This document shows, in pieces, positions 55,090-63,852 of a stretch of 64,000 nucleotides of DNA. The notes under the pieces are model-generated. The model worked only from the letters and a program-made list of their open reading frames with translations, ran no database searches and was not told the DNA's origin. The translations under genes were made by a program, and so were the position numbers. The stretch's first letter is position 1. Every line of letters begins with the position of its first letter. The DNA comes from Alcanivorax sp. (GTDB lineage: Bacteria > Pseudomonadota > Gammaproteobacteria > Pseudomonadales > Alcanivoracaceae): positions 1-64,000 of the forward strand of contig PNLU01000001.1 of the NCBI GenBank assembly GCA_013823245.1. Direction: 5' to 3'.

Positions 55090-55664
55090 TCCGCAACGCC
55101 CTGCCCCTGCTCTTCATATTCAATCTGCTGCTTCTCAGCGCGTGTCAGACCCGTCCGCTGGTCACGGTCGATGACTTCGAGCGCGCCGAAGACCTGCAAC
55201 ACTGGAACATCACCGGCCGACTGGGTTACCGCACCGCCAGCGACGGTGGCAATGCCAGCCTCGACTGGCGCCAGCGCCGCGAGGGTGGCCGCATCCATTT
55301 CTCCGGCCCGCTGGGTTTCGGCAGTGCCGAACTGCGTTGGGACGACACCAGTGCCATGCTCGACACCGGCCGCGAGCAACTGACCGCCACTTCCCCGGCC
55401 GCACTGGCCTGGCACCTGACCGGCCTGATGATTCCCGTGGATGCCCTGTATTACTGGGTGCGCGGCCTGCCCTGGCCGTGGGCCGAGAGCACGCCGCAGT
55501 ACGACGATCAGGGCCGTCTGGTGACGCTGGATCAACTGGGCTGGTCGCTGCGTTTTGACCGCCATGAGCGAGTCGCAGGACTGGAATTGCCACACCGGGT
55601 ACGCGCCAACCTCAATGGCGACAGCTTTACCCTGATTGTCCAGCACTGGGTGCCACAACCGTGA
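55086..55664 (+). CDS. lolB: outer-membrane lipoprotein receptor LolB
   Basis: A 192-residue lipoprotein (lipobox LLSAC, Cys about residue 18) with the LolB pattern: HWNITGRLGYRTASDGGNAS, WRQRREGGRIHFSGPLG, DALYYWVRGLPWPW and a C-terminal LPHRVRANLNGDSFTLIV. LolB takes lipoproteins from LolA and inserts them into the outer membrane. It overlaps both neighbours by four bases, between the TPR lipoprotein and ispE. Confidence 0.93.
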   Translation: MIRNALPLLFIFNLLLLSACQTRPLVTVDDFERAEDLQHWNITGRLGYRTASDGGNASLDWRQRREGGRIHFSGPLGFGSAELRWDDTSAMLDTGREQLTATSPAALAWHLTGLMIPVDALYYWVRGLPWPWAESTPQYDDQGRLVTLDQLGWSLRFDRHERVAGLELPHRVRANLNGDSFTLIVQHWVPQP

Positions 55665-56548
55665 CACCGGCGCACGACACGCTGGTGCTGCCGGCACCCG
55701 CCAAACTGAACCTGTTCCTGCACGTGACCGGCCGCCGCCCGGACGGCTACCACACCCTGCAAACCCTGTTCACGCTGCTGGATCACGGCGACACCCTGAC
55801 CCTGCACCGGGCAGACGCTCTGCAGCTGGACGCGCCCGACGTGCCGGGCCCCATGGAGGACAACCTGGTCTGGCGCGCCGCACGCCTGTTGCAGACACAC
55901 ACTGGCTGCACACAGGGGGCGCATCTGACACTGACCAAGCGACTGCCGGCGGGTGGCGGGGTGGGCGGCGGCTCCAGCGATGCCGCCACCACCCTGCTCG
56001 GTCTCAACCGGCTCTGGAAACTGAATCTGGAACCTGCCGAACTGGCCACGCTGGCGTTGCAACTGGGTGCCGACGTGCCGGTGTTCGTGCACGGCCACAC
56101 GGCATTTGCAGAGGGGATCGGTGAGCAGCTGACGCCGGTGCTTTTGCCGCCTTGTGACTATGTCGTGATACACCCCGGAATCAGCGTCGCGACCGCACAA
56201 ATATTCAATGACCGGGAATTGACAAGGCATACCCCCGTCAGTACAGTAGCGGCCTTTCTTGAGCCGGGCACCCGGAAGCACTTTCGCAACGACTGTGAAC
56301 CCGTTGTACGGCGGCTTTTCAGGCCCATTGCTGATGCACTGGACTGGCTCAGGGAAGCAGTTGGCGAGAGCCACCTGACCGGCACCGGAGCCTGCATTTT
56401 TGCGCCCGTGCCGAGTCGGCAGAACGGCACAGCAGTGCTGGCCAATCTGCCGCCGCGCTGGACAGGTTTCGTCGCGCGGAGCTGCAATCGCTCACCGCTG
56501 CTTGCGGCACTGGATGAGCACACAGCTTCGCACTGCGACAACGGTTAG
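55661..56548 (+). CDS. ispE: 4-diphosphocytidyl-2-C-methyl-D-erythritol kinase
   Basis: A 295-residue GHMP kinase of the MEP isoprenoid pathway. It begins with a GTG (GTGA overlap with lolB). LVLPAPAKLNLFLHVTGRRPDGYH is the N-terminal signature and LPAGGGVGGGSSDAATTLLGL the ATP-binding loop. The C-terminal GTGACIFAPV is also typical. Order lolB-ispE-tRNA-prs is classic for gammaproteobacteria. Confidence 0.96.
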   Translation: MTPAHDTLVLPAPAKLNLFLHVTGRRPDGYHTLQTLFTLLDHGDTLTLHRADALQLDAPDVPGPMEDNLVWRAARLLQTHTGCTQGAHLTLTKRLPAGGGVGGGSSDAATTLLGLNRLWKLNLEPAELATLALQLGADVPVFVHGHTAFAEGIGEQLTPVLLPPCDYVVIHPGISVATAQIFNDRELTRHTPVSTVAAFLEPGTRKHFRNDCEPVVRRLFRPIADALDWLREAVGESHLTGTGACIFAPVPSRQNGTAVLANLPPRWTGFVARSCNRSPLLAALDEHTASHCDNG

Positions 56549-56551
56549 CGT

Positions 56552-56627
56552 TGGGGTATAGCCAAGTTGGTAAGGCAGCGGGTTTTGATCCCGTCATTCC
56601 CAGGTTCGAGTCCTGGTACCCCAGCCA
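56552..56627 (+). tRNA. tRNA-Gln (TTG anticodon)
   Basis: A full cloverleaf: acceptor TGGGGTA/TACCCCA, anticodon loop TTTTGAT with TTG, T-arm GGTTCGAGTCC, discriminator G and encoded CCA. It lies three bases after ispE and is probably co-transcribed with ispE and prs. Confidence 0.97.
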
Positions 56628-56795
56628 CTAATTCACAGTCACGTGATAGATCATGCCGGCGACGGCTGCCTCTGGCGCCCACCGGCTGATCGGGTTACGA
56701 CAGCGCCGGCCCGCCGCTACCTGCATCAGCGTCCCCCCTGCGTTGTCGTGTTATCCAGACACAACAGAAACCGACACGATCCCCGGGGAGCGCCA

Positions 56796-57755
56796 GTGTC
56801 CAAACTCGTTATCTTTACCGGCAACGCCAATCCCGAACTGGCCCAGGCCATGGTGCGCCAGCTGAATATTCCGCTGGGCGCGGCCAACGTGGGCACCTTC
56901 AGTGACGGCGAAGTCGCCATCGACATCCACGAGAATGTGCGCGGCAAGGACGTCTTCATCGTCCAGTCCACCTGCAACCCGACCAACAACAACCTGATGG
57001 AAATCCTGGTCATGGCGGATGCGTTGCGACGCTCTTCCGCAGGCCGGATCACCGCGGTCATTCCCTACTTTGGTTATGCCCGTCAGGATCGCCGGGTGCG
57101 TTCGGCCCGGGTACCGATTACCGCCAAGGTGGTCGCCGACATGATCACCACCGTCGGCATCGACCGCGTGGTAACAGTGGACCTGCATGCTGACCAGATT
57201 CAGGGCTTCTTCGATATTCCGGTGGACAACGTCTACGCCACCCCGCTGATCGTGGCCGACATCGAGCGCCAGAATTACGAGGACATGATGGTGGTGTCCC
57301 CGGACGTGGGCGGTGTGGTACGGGCCCGCGCACTGGCCAAGCAGCTCAACGATGCCGACCTGGCGATCATCGACAAGCGCCGCCCGAAGGCCAACGAATC
57401 CCAGGTCATGCACATCATCGGTGAAGTCGAAGACCGCAGCTGCATTCTGGTGGACGACATGGTCGACACCGCAGGCACCCTGTGCAAGGCCGCCAAGGCC
57501 CTGAAAGAGCATGGCGCCAGGAAGGTGGTCGCCTACTGTACCCACCCGGTGCTGTCCGGCGCCGCCATCAGCAATATCAAGGACTCCGAACTGGACCAGC
57601 TGGTGGTGACCGACACCATCCCGCTGTCCACCGCCGCCCGGGACTGCGGCCGCATTCGCGTGCTGTCGCTGGCGCCGATGCTGGCCGAAACCATCCGCCG
57701 GGTGAACAACGAGGAATCCCTGTCTGCCATGTTCGACCGGCTCGAACTGGTCTGA
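56796..57755 (+). CDS. prs: ribose-phosphate pyrophosphokinase
   Basis: A 319-residue PRPP synthetase starting at GTG 56796 ([18 protein letters not shown]), with GGGGAG upstream. It has [32 protein letters not shown], the [18 protein letters not shown] signature and the PRPP loop [11 protein letters not shown]. It makes PRPP for nucleotides, His, Trp and NAD. Frames open further upstream lack homology, so the GTG is chosen. The 168-base gap from the tRNA contains no gene. Confidence 0.96.
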   Translation: MSKLVIFTGNANPELAQAMVRQLNIPLGAANVGTFSDGEVAIDIHENVRGKDVFIVQSTCNPTNNNLMEILVMADALRRSSAGRITAVIPYFGYARQDRRVRSARVPITAKVVADMITTVGIDRVVTVDLHADQIQGFFDIPVDNVYATPLIVADIERQNYEDMMVVSPDVGGVVRARALAKQLNDADLAIIDKRRPKANESQVMHIIGEVEDRSCILVDDMVDTAGTLCKAAKALKEHGARKVVAYCTHPVLSGAAISNIKDSELDQLVVTDTIPLSTAARDCGRIRVLSLAPMLAETIRRVNNEESLSAMFDRLELV

Positions 57756-57764
57756 GCCGCCCGG

Positions 57765-57785
57765 GGCGGGGCCTGCGGCCCCGCC
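57765..57785 (+). repeat. GC hairpin after prs
   Basis: GGCGGGGCC / GGCCCCGCC with a TGC loop, ten bases after the prs stop. A CTTTTTG tract follows only after a further 11 bases, so it is a weak terminator candidate. Confidence 0.45.
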
Positions 57786-57893
57786 AGCACTGGCTTTTTG
57801 CAGTGTGCCAGTAGATAATGCGCCCCCTTTTTAACCAAACCTCCCGGCAGGCCTGGTCGCAGGGCCCGTCAGGGACATACCGGAGATTCACCC

Positions 57894-58526
57894 ATGAGCA
57901 ATGAATTTTTGCTGCATGCAGAGGGCCGCAGCGATGTGGGGAAAGGTGCGAGCCGCCGCCTGCGTCGTCTGGAAGCCCGCATTCCCGGCATCATCTACGG
58001 TGGCAAGACGGCCCCGCAGATGGTGACCCTGGAACTGCGTGAGCTGGCCAAGGCACTGGAAAATGAGGCGTTCTACAGCCACGTCCTGACCCTGGATGTC
58101 GATGGCAAGAAGCAGCAGGCCGTTCTGCGTGACCTGCAGCGTCACCCGGCCAAAGGCACGCCGATGCACGCTGACTTCCTGCGCGTGGACAAGACCCACA
58201 AGATCACCATGCAGGTCCCGCTGCACTTCATCAACGAAGACAAGTGTGTGGGCGTGAAGCAGCAAGGCGGCAAGATCAACCACAACGCCTCTGAAGTGGA
58301 AGTCAGCTGTCTGCCGCAGAACCTGCCGGAGTTCATCGAAGTCGATATGGCTGCGGTAACCCTGGACCAGGTGGTTCACCTGTCTGACCTGAAACTGCCG
58401 AAAGGCGTGGAGCTGGTCGCCCTGAGTCATGGCGAAGACCATGACCTGCCGGTAGCCGCCGTCCACGCGCCGAAAGGCGGTGCGGTTGACGAGGCAGAAG
58501 ACGGCGAAGACGGCGAAGAAGACTGA
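57894..58526 (+). CDS. rplY: 50S ribosomal protein L25, CTC-type
   Basis: A 210-residue long form of L25 (general stress protein CTC). The N-terminal 5S-rRNA-binding domain ([28 protein letters not shown]) is followed by the TL5 C-terminal domain ([37 protein letters not shown]) and an acidic tail ([12 protein letters not shown]). It sits on 5S rRNA in the large subunit. It is followed by pth, the usual order. Confidence 0.96.
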   Translation: MSNEFLLHAEGRSDVGKGASRRLRRLEARIPGIIYGGKTAPQMVTLELRELAKALENEAFYSHVLTLDVDGKKQQAVLRDLQRHPAKGTPMHADFLRVDKTHKITMQVPLHFINEDKCVGVKQQGGKINHNASEVEVSCLPQNLPEFIEVDMAAVTLDQVVHLSDLKLPKGVELVALSHGEDHDLPVAAVHAPKGGAVDEAEDGEDGEED

Positions 58527-58537
58527 CAGGCAGGACT

Positions 58538-59128
58538 GTGGCGGATCCGATACGACTGATCGTTGGCCTGGGCAATCCGGGCGCGCAGTATGCGGACACC
58601 CGCCACAATGCCGGTGCCTGGTATGTGGACGCCCTGGCGAGAAGCCAGGGCGTTTCACTTTCCGAAGACAAGAAGTATTTCGGCCTGACCGGCCATTTCA
58701 CCTTCGGCGGCGAAACCGTTCGTCTGCTGATCCCCACGACGTATATGAATCGCAGTGGCCAGGCCACCGCCGCACTCGCCAATTTTTTCCGTATTCCCGT
58801 TACGCAGATACTCGTGGCCCACGATGAACTGGACCTGCCGCCGGGTGTAATCCGTCTGAAAAAGGGCGGCGGCCACGGCGGGCACAACGGCTTGCGCGAC
58901 ATGATCAGCAAACACGCCAATCAGCGTGATTTTGTGCGACTGCGGATTGGCATCAGCCATCCCGGCAGCGCCGACCTGGTCACCCCCCATGTGCTGGGCA
59001 AACCGGCCCCCGCAGACCGGGAACGGATCGAGCGCGCCATTGACGAAGCACTGCGCTACACCGGTGAAATCGTGCGTGGCGAGATTGATCAGGCGATGAA
59101 CCAGTTGAACGGTTTCCGCGCCAACTGA
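58538..59128 (+). CDS. pth: peptidyl-tRNA hydrolase
   Basis: A 196-residue enzyme that releases peptides from peptidyl-tRNA. It starts at GTG 58538 (GGACT upstream). Active-site features are [20 protein letters not shown] with the catalytic His, TYMNRSGQA, and the [11 protein letters not shown] aspartate. [12 protein letters not shown] is also conserved. It lies 11 bases after rplY. Confidence 0.96.
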   Translation: MADPIRLIVGLGNPGAQYADTRHNAGAWYVDALARSQGVSLSEDKKYFGLTGHFTFGGETVRLLIPTTYMNRSGQATAALANFFRIPVTQILVAHDELDLPPGVIRLKKGGGHGGHNGLRDMISKHANQRDFVRLRIGISHPGSADLVTPHVLGKPAPADRERIERAIDEALRYTGEIVRGEIDQAMNQLNGFRAN

Positions 59129-59134
59129 TCCGGC

Positions 59135-59917
59135 TTACATCACCATCGCTTCGTCAGCCAGCACCACCCCGGCCTGACGATCCTGCGCATAGCGCTGCAT
59201 CACCCACTGGCCGGCCGACTGCGCACGCAGCACCGCAGACTGTTCCCGCAGTACCGCAGGCCTGCGCGCCTCGGGGAGGAAATCCCAGGGTGTGCCCGGC
59301 GGCATGAACAAGGGCGCATACAGCGATGCCGCCGTGATATCCGCCAGCGTCAGGCGCTGCCCGACCAGATAGCGAGAGGGGTTACCCTGAATGCGTTTTT
59401 CAATCAGGGCCAGACCTTCCTGAAGGCGCTGGAAGGAGTGCGCGACGGGCTCTGCGCTGACGCGGTACAGCCGCGCCACACCCTTTTCCGTCACCGGCAT
59501 CAGCAGGCGCTGCACCATACCCGGCAGGCGATAGGGCCCGAACATGGCCTGCATCACCTCCGGCCGCCCCAGCAACTGACCGTAGAGCCAACGCCGCACA
59601 TGCACACCATAGCGGTCGAACTGCTGCTCCAGCTCAATCACCTGCTGGCGCTGCTCGGCGTCATCGGGCACCAGCGGGTTGTTGGGGTAATACTTGTCCA
59701 GGTAATAGGCAATCCGAGTGGAATCGCCCACCAGCCGCTTGCCATCACGCAACACCGGCAGCGTATTGACCCCGGCCCGGGCGCGGGTGAACAAGCGGTG
59801 CGGGCCGGGCAGCAGATTGCGCTCCACATAGGCCAGCCCCTTGTGATCCAGCAGCCAGCGCGCCTTCTCGCAATAGTGGGAAATCGGAAACTGGTACAAC
59901 ACGCGTGTCGCCGACAT
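59135..59917 (-). CDS. glutathione S-transferase-family protein
   Basis: A 260-residue GST. The N-terminal thioredoxin-fold part reads LYQFPISHYCEKARWLLDHK (with the S-x-x-C site), AGVNTLPVLRDGK and GDSTRIAYYLDKYYP, giving the cis-Pro and glutathione-binding Ser. The helical C-terminal half has YLVGQRLTLADITAASLYAP. It could detoxify electrophiles or hydrocarbon by-products. ATG 59917 has AGGAGA upstream. Inserted between pth and ychF on the opposite strand, interrupting the usual pth-ychF pair. Confidence 0.88.
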   Translation of the reverse strand: MSATRVLYQFPISHYCEKARWLLDHKGLAYVERNLLPGPHRLFTRARAGVNTLPVLRDGKRLVGDSTRIAYYLDKYYPNNPLVPDDAEQRQQVIELEQQFDRYGVHVRRWLYGQLLGRPEVMQAMFGPYRLPGMVQRLLMPVTEKGVARLYRVSAEPVAHSFQRLQEGLALIEKRIQGNPSRYLVGQRLTLADITAASLYAPLFMPPGTPWDFLPEARRPAVLREQSAVLRAQSAGQWVMQRYAQDRQAGVVLADEAMVM

Positions 59918-60082
59918 GAAGCTCTCCTGACAGGTATGCGTGCAGTCTAGAAGCGCTGCAGCGTACCGCCACGGCGTGGGCGCCACGGTCAATCGTCATC
60001 AGGGCCAATCCGGACCCGCGCCGGTGGCGGAGCCCCGCGACTTTCAGTAGCATTGCGGCCCTCGGTCAACCGGAGCACCTCC

Positions 60083-61174
60083 ATGGGTTTCAAATGCGGT
60101 ATCGTCGGCCTGCCCAACGTGGGCAAGTCCACCCTGTTCAATGCCCTCACCAAGGCCGGCATCGAAGCCCAGAATTTCCCGTTCTGCACCATTGAGCCGA
60201 ACACCGGCGTGGTGCCCGTGCCGGATCCGCGTCTGGATCAACTGGCCGCTATCGTCAGTCCTGAACGGGTACTGCCTGCGACCATGGAGTTTGTCGATAT
60301 CGCCGGTCTGGTAGCCGGTGCTTCCCAGGGCGAAGGGCTCGGTAACAAGTTCCTGGCCAATATTCGCGAAACCGAAGCGATTGCCCATGTGGTGCGCTGC
60401 TTCGAAGACGACAATATTGTCCACGTGGCGGGCCGCGTGGCACCGCTGGATGATATCGCCACCATCAACACCGAGCTGGCGCTGGCGGATATGGAAACTG
60501 TGGAAAAGGCGCTGCTGCGTGCACAGAAAGCCGCCAAGGGCCAGGACAAGGACGCCGCTGCACTCGTCGTGGTGCTGGAAAAGGTGCTGCCCGCGCTGAA
60601 CGAAGGCCGTCCGGCCCGCAGCGTCGCACTGGATGACGATGAATTGAAACGGCTGCGTTCCTACAACCTGCTGACGCTCAAGCCGACCATGTACATCGCC
60701 AACGTCAACGAAGACGGCTTCGACAATAATCCACTGCTCGACGCCGTGCGCGAACTGGCCGAGAGCGAACAGGCGGTGGTGGTGCCGATCTGCGCCAAGA
60801 TCGAATCCGAAATCGCCGAACTGGACGACGACGAGAAACAGGAATTCATGGCCGACCTGGGCATGGAAGAGCCGGGCCTGAACCGCGTGATCCGCGGTGG
60901 TTACCGCTTGCTCGGCCTGCATAACTACTTTACGGCGGGCAAGAAGGAAGTGCGCGCCTGGACACTGCCCGTTGGCGCCACGGCACCGAAAGCCGCGGGT
61001 GTGATCCACACCGATTTCGAAAAGGGCTTCATTCGCGCCGAGGTGACCGCGTTCGACGATTTTGTTGCCTGCAACGGCGAACAAGGCGCCAAGGACGCGG
61101 GCAAATGGCGTCTGGAAGGCAAGGAATACGTGGTCAAGGATGGCGACGTTATCCACTTCCGTTTCAACGTCTGA
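60083..61174 (+). CDS. ychF: ribosome-binding ATPase YchF
   Basis: A 363-residue Obg-related P-loop NTPase. The N-terminal G domain has [31 protein letters not shown] and, in place of NKxD, the NVNE that explains ATP preference. The C-terminal TGS domain reads [15 protein letters not shown] to [15 protein letters not shown]. YchF binds ribosomes and links to stress responses. The start at 60083 is the family start (MGFKCGIVG). The gene is convergent with the GST upstream in layout. Confidence 0.96.
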   Translation: MGFKCGIVGLPNVGKSTLFNALTKAGIEAQNFPFCTIEPNTGVVPVPDPRLDQLAAIVSPERVLPATMEFVDIAGLVAGASQGEGLGNKFLANIRETEAIAHVVRCFEDDNIVHVAGRVAPLDDIATINTELALADMETVEKALLRAQKAAKGQDKDAAALVVVLEKVLPALNEGRPARSVALDDDELKRLRSYNLLTLKPTMYIANVNEDGFDNNPLLDAVRELAESEQAVVVPICAKIESEIAELDDDEKQEFMADLGMEEPGLNRVIRGGYRLLGLHNYFTAGKKEVRAWTLPVGATAPKAAGVIHTDFEKGFIRAEVTAFDDFVACNGEQGAKDAGKWRLEGKEYVVKDGDVIHFRFNV

Positions 61175-61180
61175 GAGGGC

Positions 61181-61209
61181 TTGACAGGGCACCGCCCCTG
61201 CCGGAGAAT
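61181..61209 (+). promoter_or_regulatory. sigma-70-type promoter for tRNA-Met
   Basis: TTGACA (61181-61186), 17-base spacer, GAGAAT (61204-61209), about 16 bases before the tRNA. The -35 is perfect and the spacing ideal; the -10 is a moderate match. Confidence 0.6.
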
Positions 61210-61225
61210 TCGCGCTCTCCAAAAT

Positions 61226-61302
61226 GGCTACGTAGCTCAGCTGGTTAGAGCACAGCACTCATAATGCTGGGGTCGGTGGTTCAAGTCCACCCGTAGCCAC
61301 CA
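61226..61302 (+). tRNA. tRNA-Met (CAT anticodon, elongator-like)
   Basis: Acceptor GGCTACG/CGTAGCC is fully paired, D-loop AGCTCAGCTGGTTAGAGCA, anticodon loop CTCATAA with CAT, T-arm GGTTCAAGTCC, discriminator A and encoded CCA. The paired first position of the acceptor argues for elongator rather than initiator. It could also be the tRNA-Ile2 type with modified CAT, but the overall arms fit Met. Confidence 0.93.
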
Positions 61303-61334
61303 TCTCCTTGCTCCGTCCTTCGCGCATGAATCAC

Positions 61335-61379
61335 TAAACCATATTGGTTTACTTTCCCTGATTAAACCGATACGGTTTA
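61335..61379. promoter_or_regulatory. two TAAACC-N5-GGTTTA palindromes before satD
   Basis: TAAACC-ATATT-GGTTTA (61335-61351) and TAAACC-GATAC-GGTTTA (61363-61379) have identical 6-base arms and a centre distance of 28 bases. The second ends three bases before the satD start. They form a strong candidate double operator, possibly for SatD itself, which ends in a helix-turn-helix. Confidence 0.8.
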
Positions 61380-61382
61380 GTC

Positions 61383-62063
61383 ATGACAACGCCCGACCCT
61401 TCGCCTTATCTGGTCCTGATTGCGGACATCCGCGACTCCCGTCGCCTGCCGGACCGCCAGGCCACGCAAGCCCGGCTGCATGAGGTGCTGATGCAGCTGA
61501 ACACCGCTGCGCCAGACCGTCTGGCCTCACCCTATACCATTACTCTGGGCGACGAATTCCAGACCGTCCTGCTGCGCGGCGATACCGTCTTCGCCGACAT
61601 CGTTTACGTGATGTCTGCCATGCACCCGGTGACGCTGCGCTTTGCGCTGGCGACCGGGACGCTGGACACACCGATCAATCCCGACCAGGCCATTGGCATG
61701 GACGGCCCGGCCTTCCATGCTGCACGCAAGGCCATCGAGCATCTCAAGACAACGGACGGCGTACTGGCGATTGTCCACGGAGACAGCGAGACTGGCGGTG
61801 CCCTGCTGGACGATCTGCTGGACGACCTGGTGGAGGGTTCGCTGGGACTGCTCAATCATCACCTGCGCAAGTGGAAACCGTCGCGACTGGCTGTGCTCAG
61901 TGGGCTACTGAACGACATGGGCGTCCCGACCATCGCCAGACACCTGGGCATGAGTGAACAGGCCGTGTACAAGAACATGCGCGCTGGCGAGCTGGAACAC
62001 GTCATCCACCTGTTCCAGACATTTACCACGCTGATCAACCGCCGACTGCAACAGGTGTCATGA
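61383..62063 (+). CDS. SatD-family protein
   Basis: A 226-residue protein matching the SatD family (LVLIADIRDSRRLPDRQATQ, TITLGDEFQTVL, TLRFALATGTL). The C-terminal third contains a helix-turn-helix (GVPTIARHLGMSEQAVYKNM). SatD was first linked to acid tolerance in streptococci; its biochemical role is unclear. The upstream double palindrome suggests autoregulation. It is one base apart from the DUF3307 gene, forming the common SatD-DUF3307 pair. Confidence 0.88.
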   Translation: MTTPDPSPYLVLIADIRDSRRLPDRQATQARLHEVLMQLNTAAPDRLASPYTITLGDEFQTVLLRGDTVFADIVYVMSAMHPVTLRFALATGTLDTPINPDQAIGMDGPAFHAARKAIEHLKTTDGVLAIVHGDSETGGALLDDLLDDLVEGSLGLLNHHLRKWKPSRLAVLSGLLNDMGVPTIARHLGMSEQAVYKNMRAGELEHVIHLFQTFTTLINRRLQQVS

Positions 62064-62064
62064 C

Positions 62065-62790
62065 ATGGCCGTCTTCACCTTTCTGATCATCTACCTGCTT
62101 TGTCGCCTGGTCCATCTGCGCCACGACGAGCGACTACCCACACTTCCCCTTGCCAGTCTGTGCGGGCTGCTCGCCATCGCCGCTCTGCTCTGCTCCACCT
62201 CGATGATCATGTGGGCCCTGCTGCTGCCGTTGACCCTGCTGGGTTTCTGGGGGGCCGAGCGCCTTCTGCCCGCGCGCGGACTGAACGAGTGGCGCCTGAT
62301 TGGCTTGCTGCTGGTGCTGCTGCCCGCACTGGTACTGCAATCATCAGTGCCCGCCGGGCCGCTGCTGACCTGGCTACTGACCAGCACGGGACTGACGCCG
62401 CAGGCCTTGCACCACGCGGCCTGGATATTGCTGGGCTTCCTGCTGGTCGCCCACGAGGCCAACCTGCCGATCCGGAGCCTGCTGCGCTGGTCCGGCCTGG
62501 CCCCTCGCCACGCCGATACGGATGAAACCTGCGATACCGTGATCGACCGGCAGGAATACAACGCTGGCCGTATGATCGGACTGATGGAACGCTGGCTGAT
62601 GTACGCTGTACTGGTGGCCGCCCAGAACTACAACGTGATTGCCTTTGTGCTGGCCGCCAAGGGATTTGCCCGTTTCCGGCAGATGGACCAGCGTGCCTTC
62701 GCCGAATACGTGCTTATCGGCACCCTCGCCTCCACCCTGTTCACGGTGCTGATCAGCCTGCTGATCCTGCGCATGATCGCCCCGGCCTGA
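62065..62790 (+). CDS. DUF3307-family membrane protein
   Basis: A 241-residue membrane protein with six or so helices and a cytoplasmic loop (RHADTDETCDTVIDRQEYNAGR). The C-terminal half (GRMIGLMERWLMYAVLVAAQNYN, FAEYVLIGTLASTLF) is typical of the membrane partner of SatD, often annotated DUF3307. It follows satD directly, so both respond to the same operator. The function of the pair is unknown. Confidence 0.78.
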   Translation: MAVFTFLIIYLLCRLVHLRHDERLPTLPLASLCGLLAIAALLCSTSMIMWALLLPLTLLGFWGAERLLPARGLNEWRLIGLLLVLLPALVLQSSVPAGPLLTWLLTSTGLTPQALHHAAWILLGFLLVAHEANLPIRSLLRWSGLAPRHADTDETCDTVIDRQEYNAGRMIGLMERWLMYAVLVAAQNYNVIAFVLAAKGFARFRQMDQRAFAEYVLIGTLASTLFTVLISLLILRMIAPA

Positions 62791-62865
62791 GTGCCGACGT
62801 TGAACCCGATGCGGGCTTTGTGGTCTTTCTGGTAATCCCATTGAACGCAGCATGGACACCCCCTC

Positions 62866-63294
62866 ATGAAAAAGCTGGCCCGTAACAGTCTTCTCGCCAT
62901 TACCGCCATGGCCTGGCTGGGCCAGCCTGTGATGGCGGACAGCAAGCGCACCGACGGCAGCGGGCTGCAGAGCGCCATGGCGGCACAGGCTGAAGGCGGT
63001 GATGCGCCGGTGGCGACTCGCTTCAGCGCCGGAGAACGTGCCCTGTTGAGCAGCGGCTTGCGTGAACTGCCCCGCAGCGGCCCCGTGTTTGCCGATGCAG
63101 GCCGACGAGCACCGCTGCAACGGGGTGACCTCCTGAACGCCAGCGACCTGCTCACGGCCAGGACCCTCCCGGCCGTCCTCCAGACCGCGCTGGGCCACGA
63201 CAGCCCTGGCCACCAGGACCTGCTGATCGGCCATCAGGTGGTGCGACTGACCCTGCCCGCGCGCCAGGTCGTGGACGTGCTGACGCTGGCCTGA
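62866..63294 (+). CDS. small secreted protein, RcnB/CigR-like C terminus
   Basis: A 142-residue protein with a signal peptide (LLAITAMAWLGQPVMADS). Its C-terminal end, LIGHQVVRLTLPARQVVDVLTLA, resembles the end of RcnB/CigR-type periplasmic proteins and that of the next gene, so the two look related. The rest is low-complexity and Ala/Arg-rich. The function is unknown; the family link is tentative. Confidence 0.6.
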   Translation: MKKLARNSLLAITAMAWLGQPVMADSKRTDGSGLQSAMAAQAEGGDAPVATRFSAGERALLSSGLRELPRSGPVFADAGRRAPLQRGDLLNASDLLTARTLPAVLQTALGHDSPGHQDLLIGHQVVRLTLPARQVVDVLTLA

Positions 63295-63444
63295 GCCCCG
63301 CACACGGTTGATGCCCGCCACAGATCAGGCATGACCTGCTGCACACTTTTCAGCTTTCACTGTCCCAACCGGAACCCGGCGACCCATCGGTCGCTCATAA
63401 TGGCATCAGGCCCATCCGGGCCGGGATCGCAGGGAGAGTCGATC

Positions 63445-63852
63445 ATGGGTGCACAGGTTCGCGACCGCAGCGGCAATCAACCGTTGCGCCAACAGCTTCT
63501 TCAGGATGGCCTGCAAATGATGGCCTTCACCGCGCAGGACAGGGAGACGTTCCGCCAGTACCTGGCCGTGCGCTTCCAGCCCCCGGCATGGCTCCAGCAG
63601 GTGCGCTTCAGGCAACCCCTGCCCCCCGGCCTGCTGGCTCGCGGCCGCCATGTGCCACTGCGGCTGGCCAACAGCCTCAGCCAACCCGCACGGGGCACCC
63701 GGGACATCTATCTGGAAGGTTGTGTGATACGCCTGGTGCTGGACAGCTGGGTGGTCATCGACATCCTGACCCCGGTCAGCGACCGCTCCGGGGACCTGGC
63801 CCGACGGGCAAGGGAAACGCGTGGATATTACCGGACTGACCGGCGTCGGTAA
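63445..63852 (+). CDS. small protein related to the previous one (CigR-like)
   Basis: A 135-residue protein without a clear signal peptide. It has LPPGLLARGRHVPLRL and DIYLEGCVIRLVLDSWVVID, the pattern of RcnB/CigR-type domains, and matches the end of the previous gene. AGGGAGAG precedes the ATG at 63445. Its last 77 bases overlap the convergent DUF1820 gene, so its true end may be constrained by, or be a by-product of, that gene. Confidence 0.6.
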   Translation: MGAQVRDRSGNQPLRQQLLQDGLQMMAFTAQDRETFRQYLAVRFQPPAWLQQVRFRQPLPPGLLARGRHVPLRLANSLSQPARGTRDIYLEGCVIRLVLDSWVVIDILTPVSDRSGDLARRARETRGYYRTDRRR

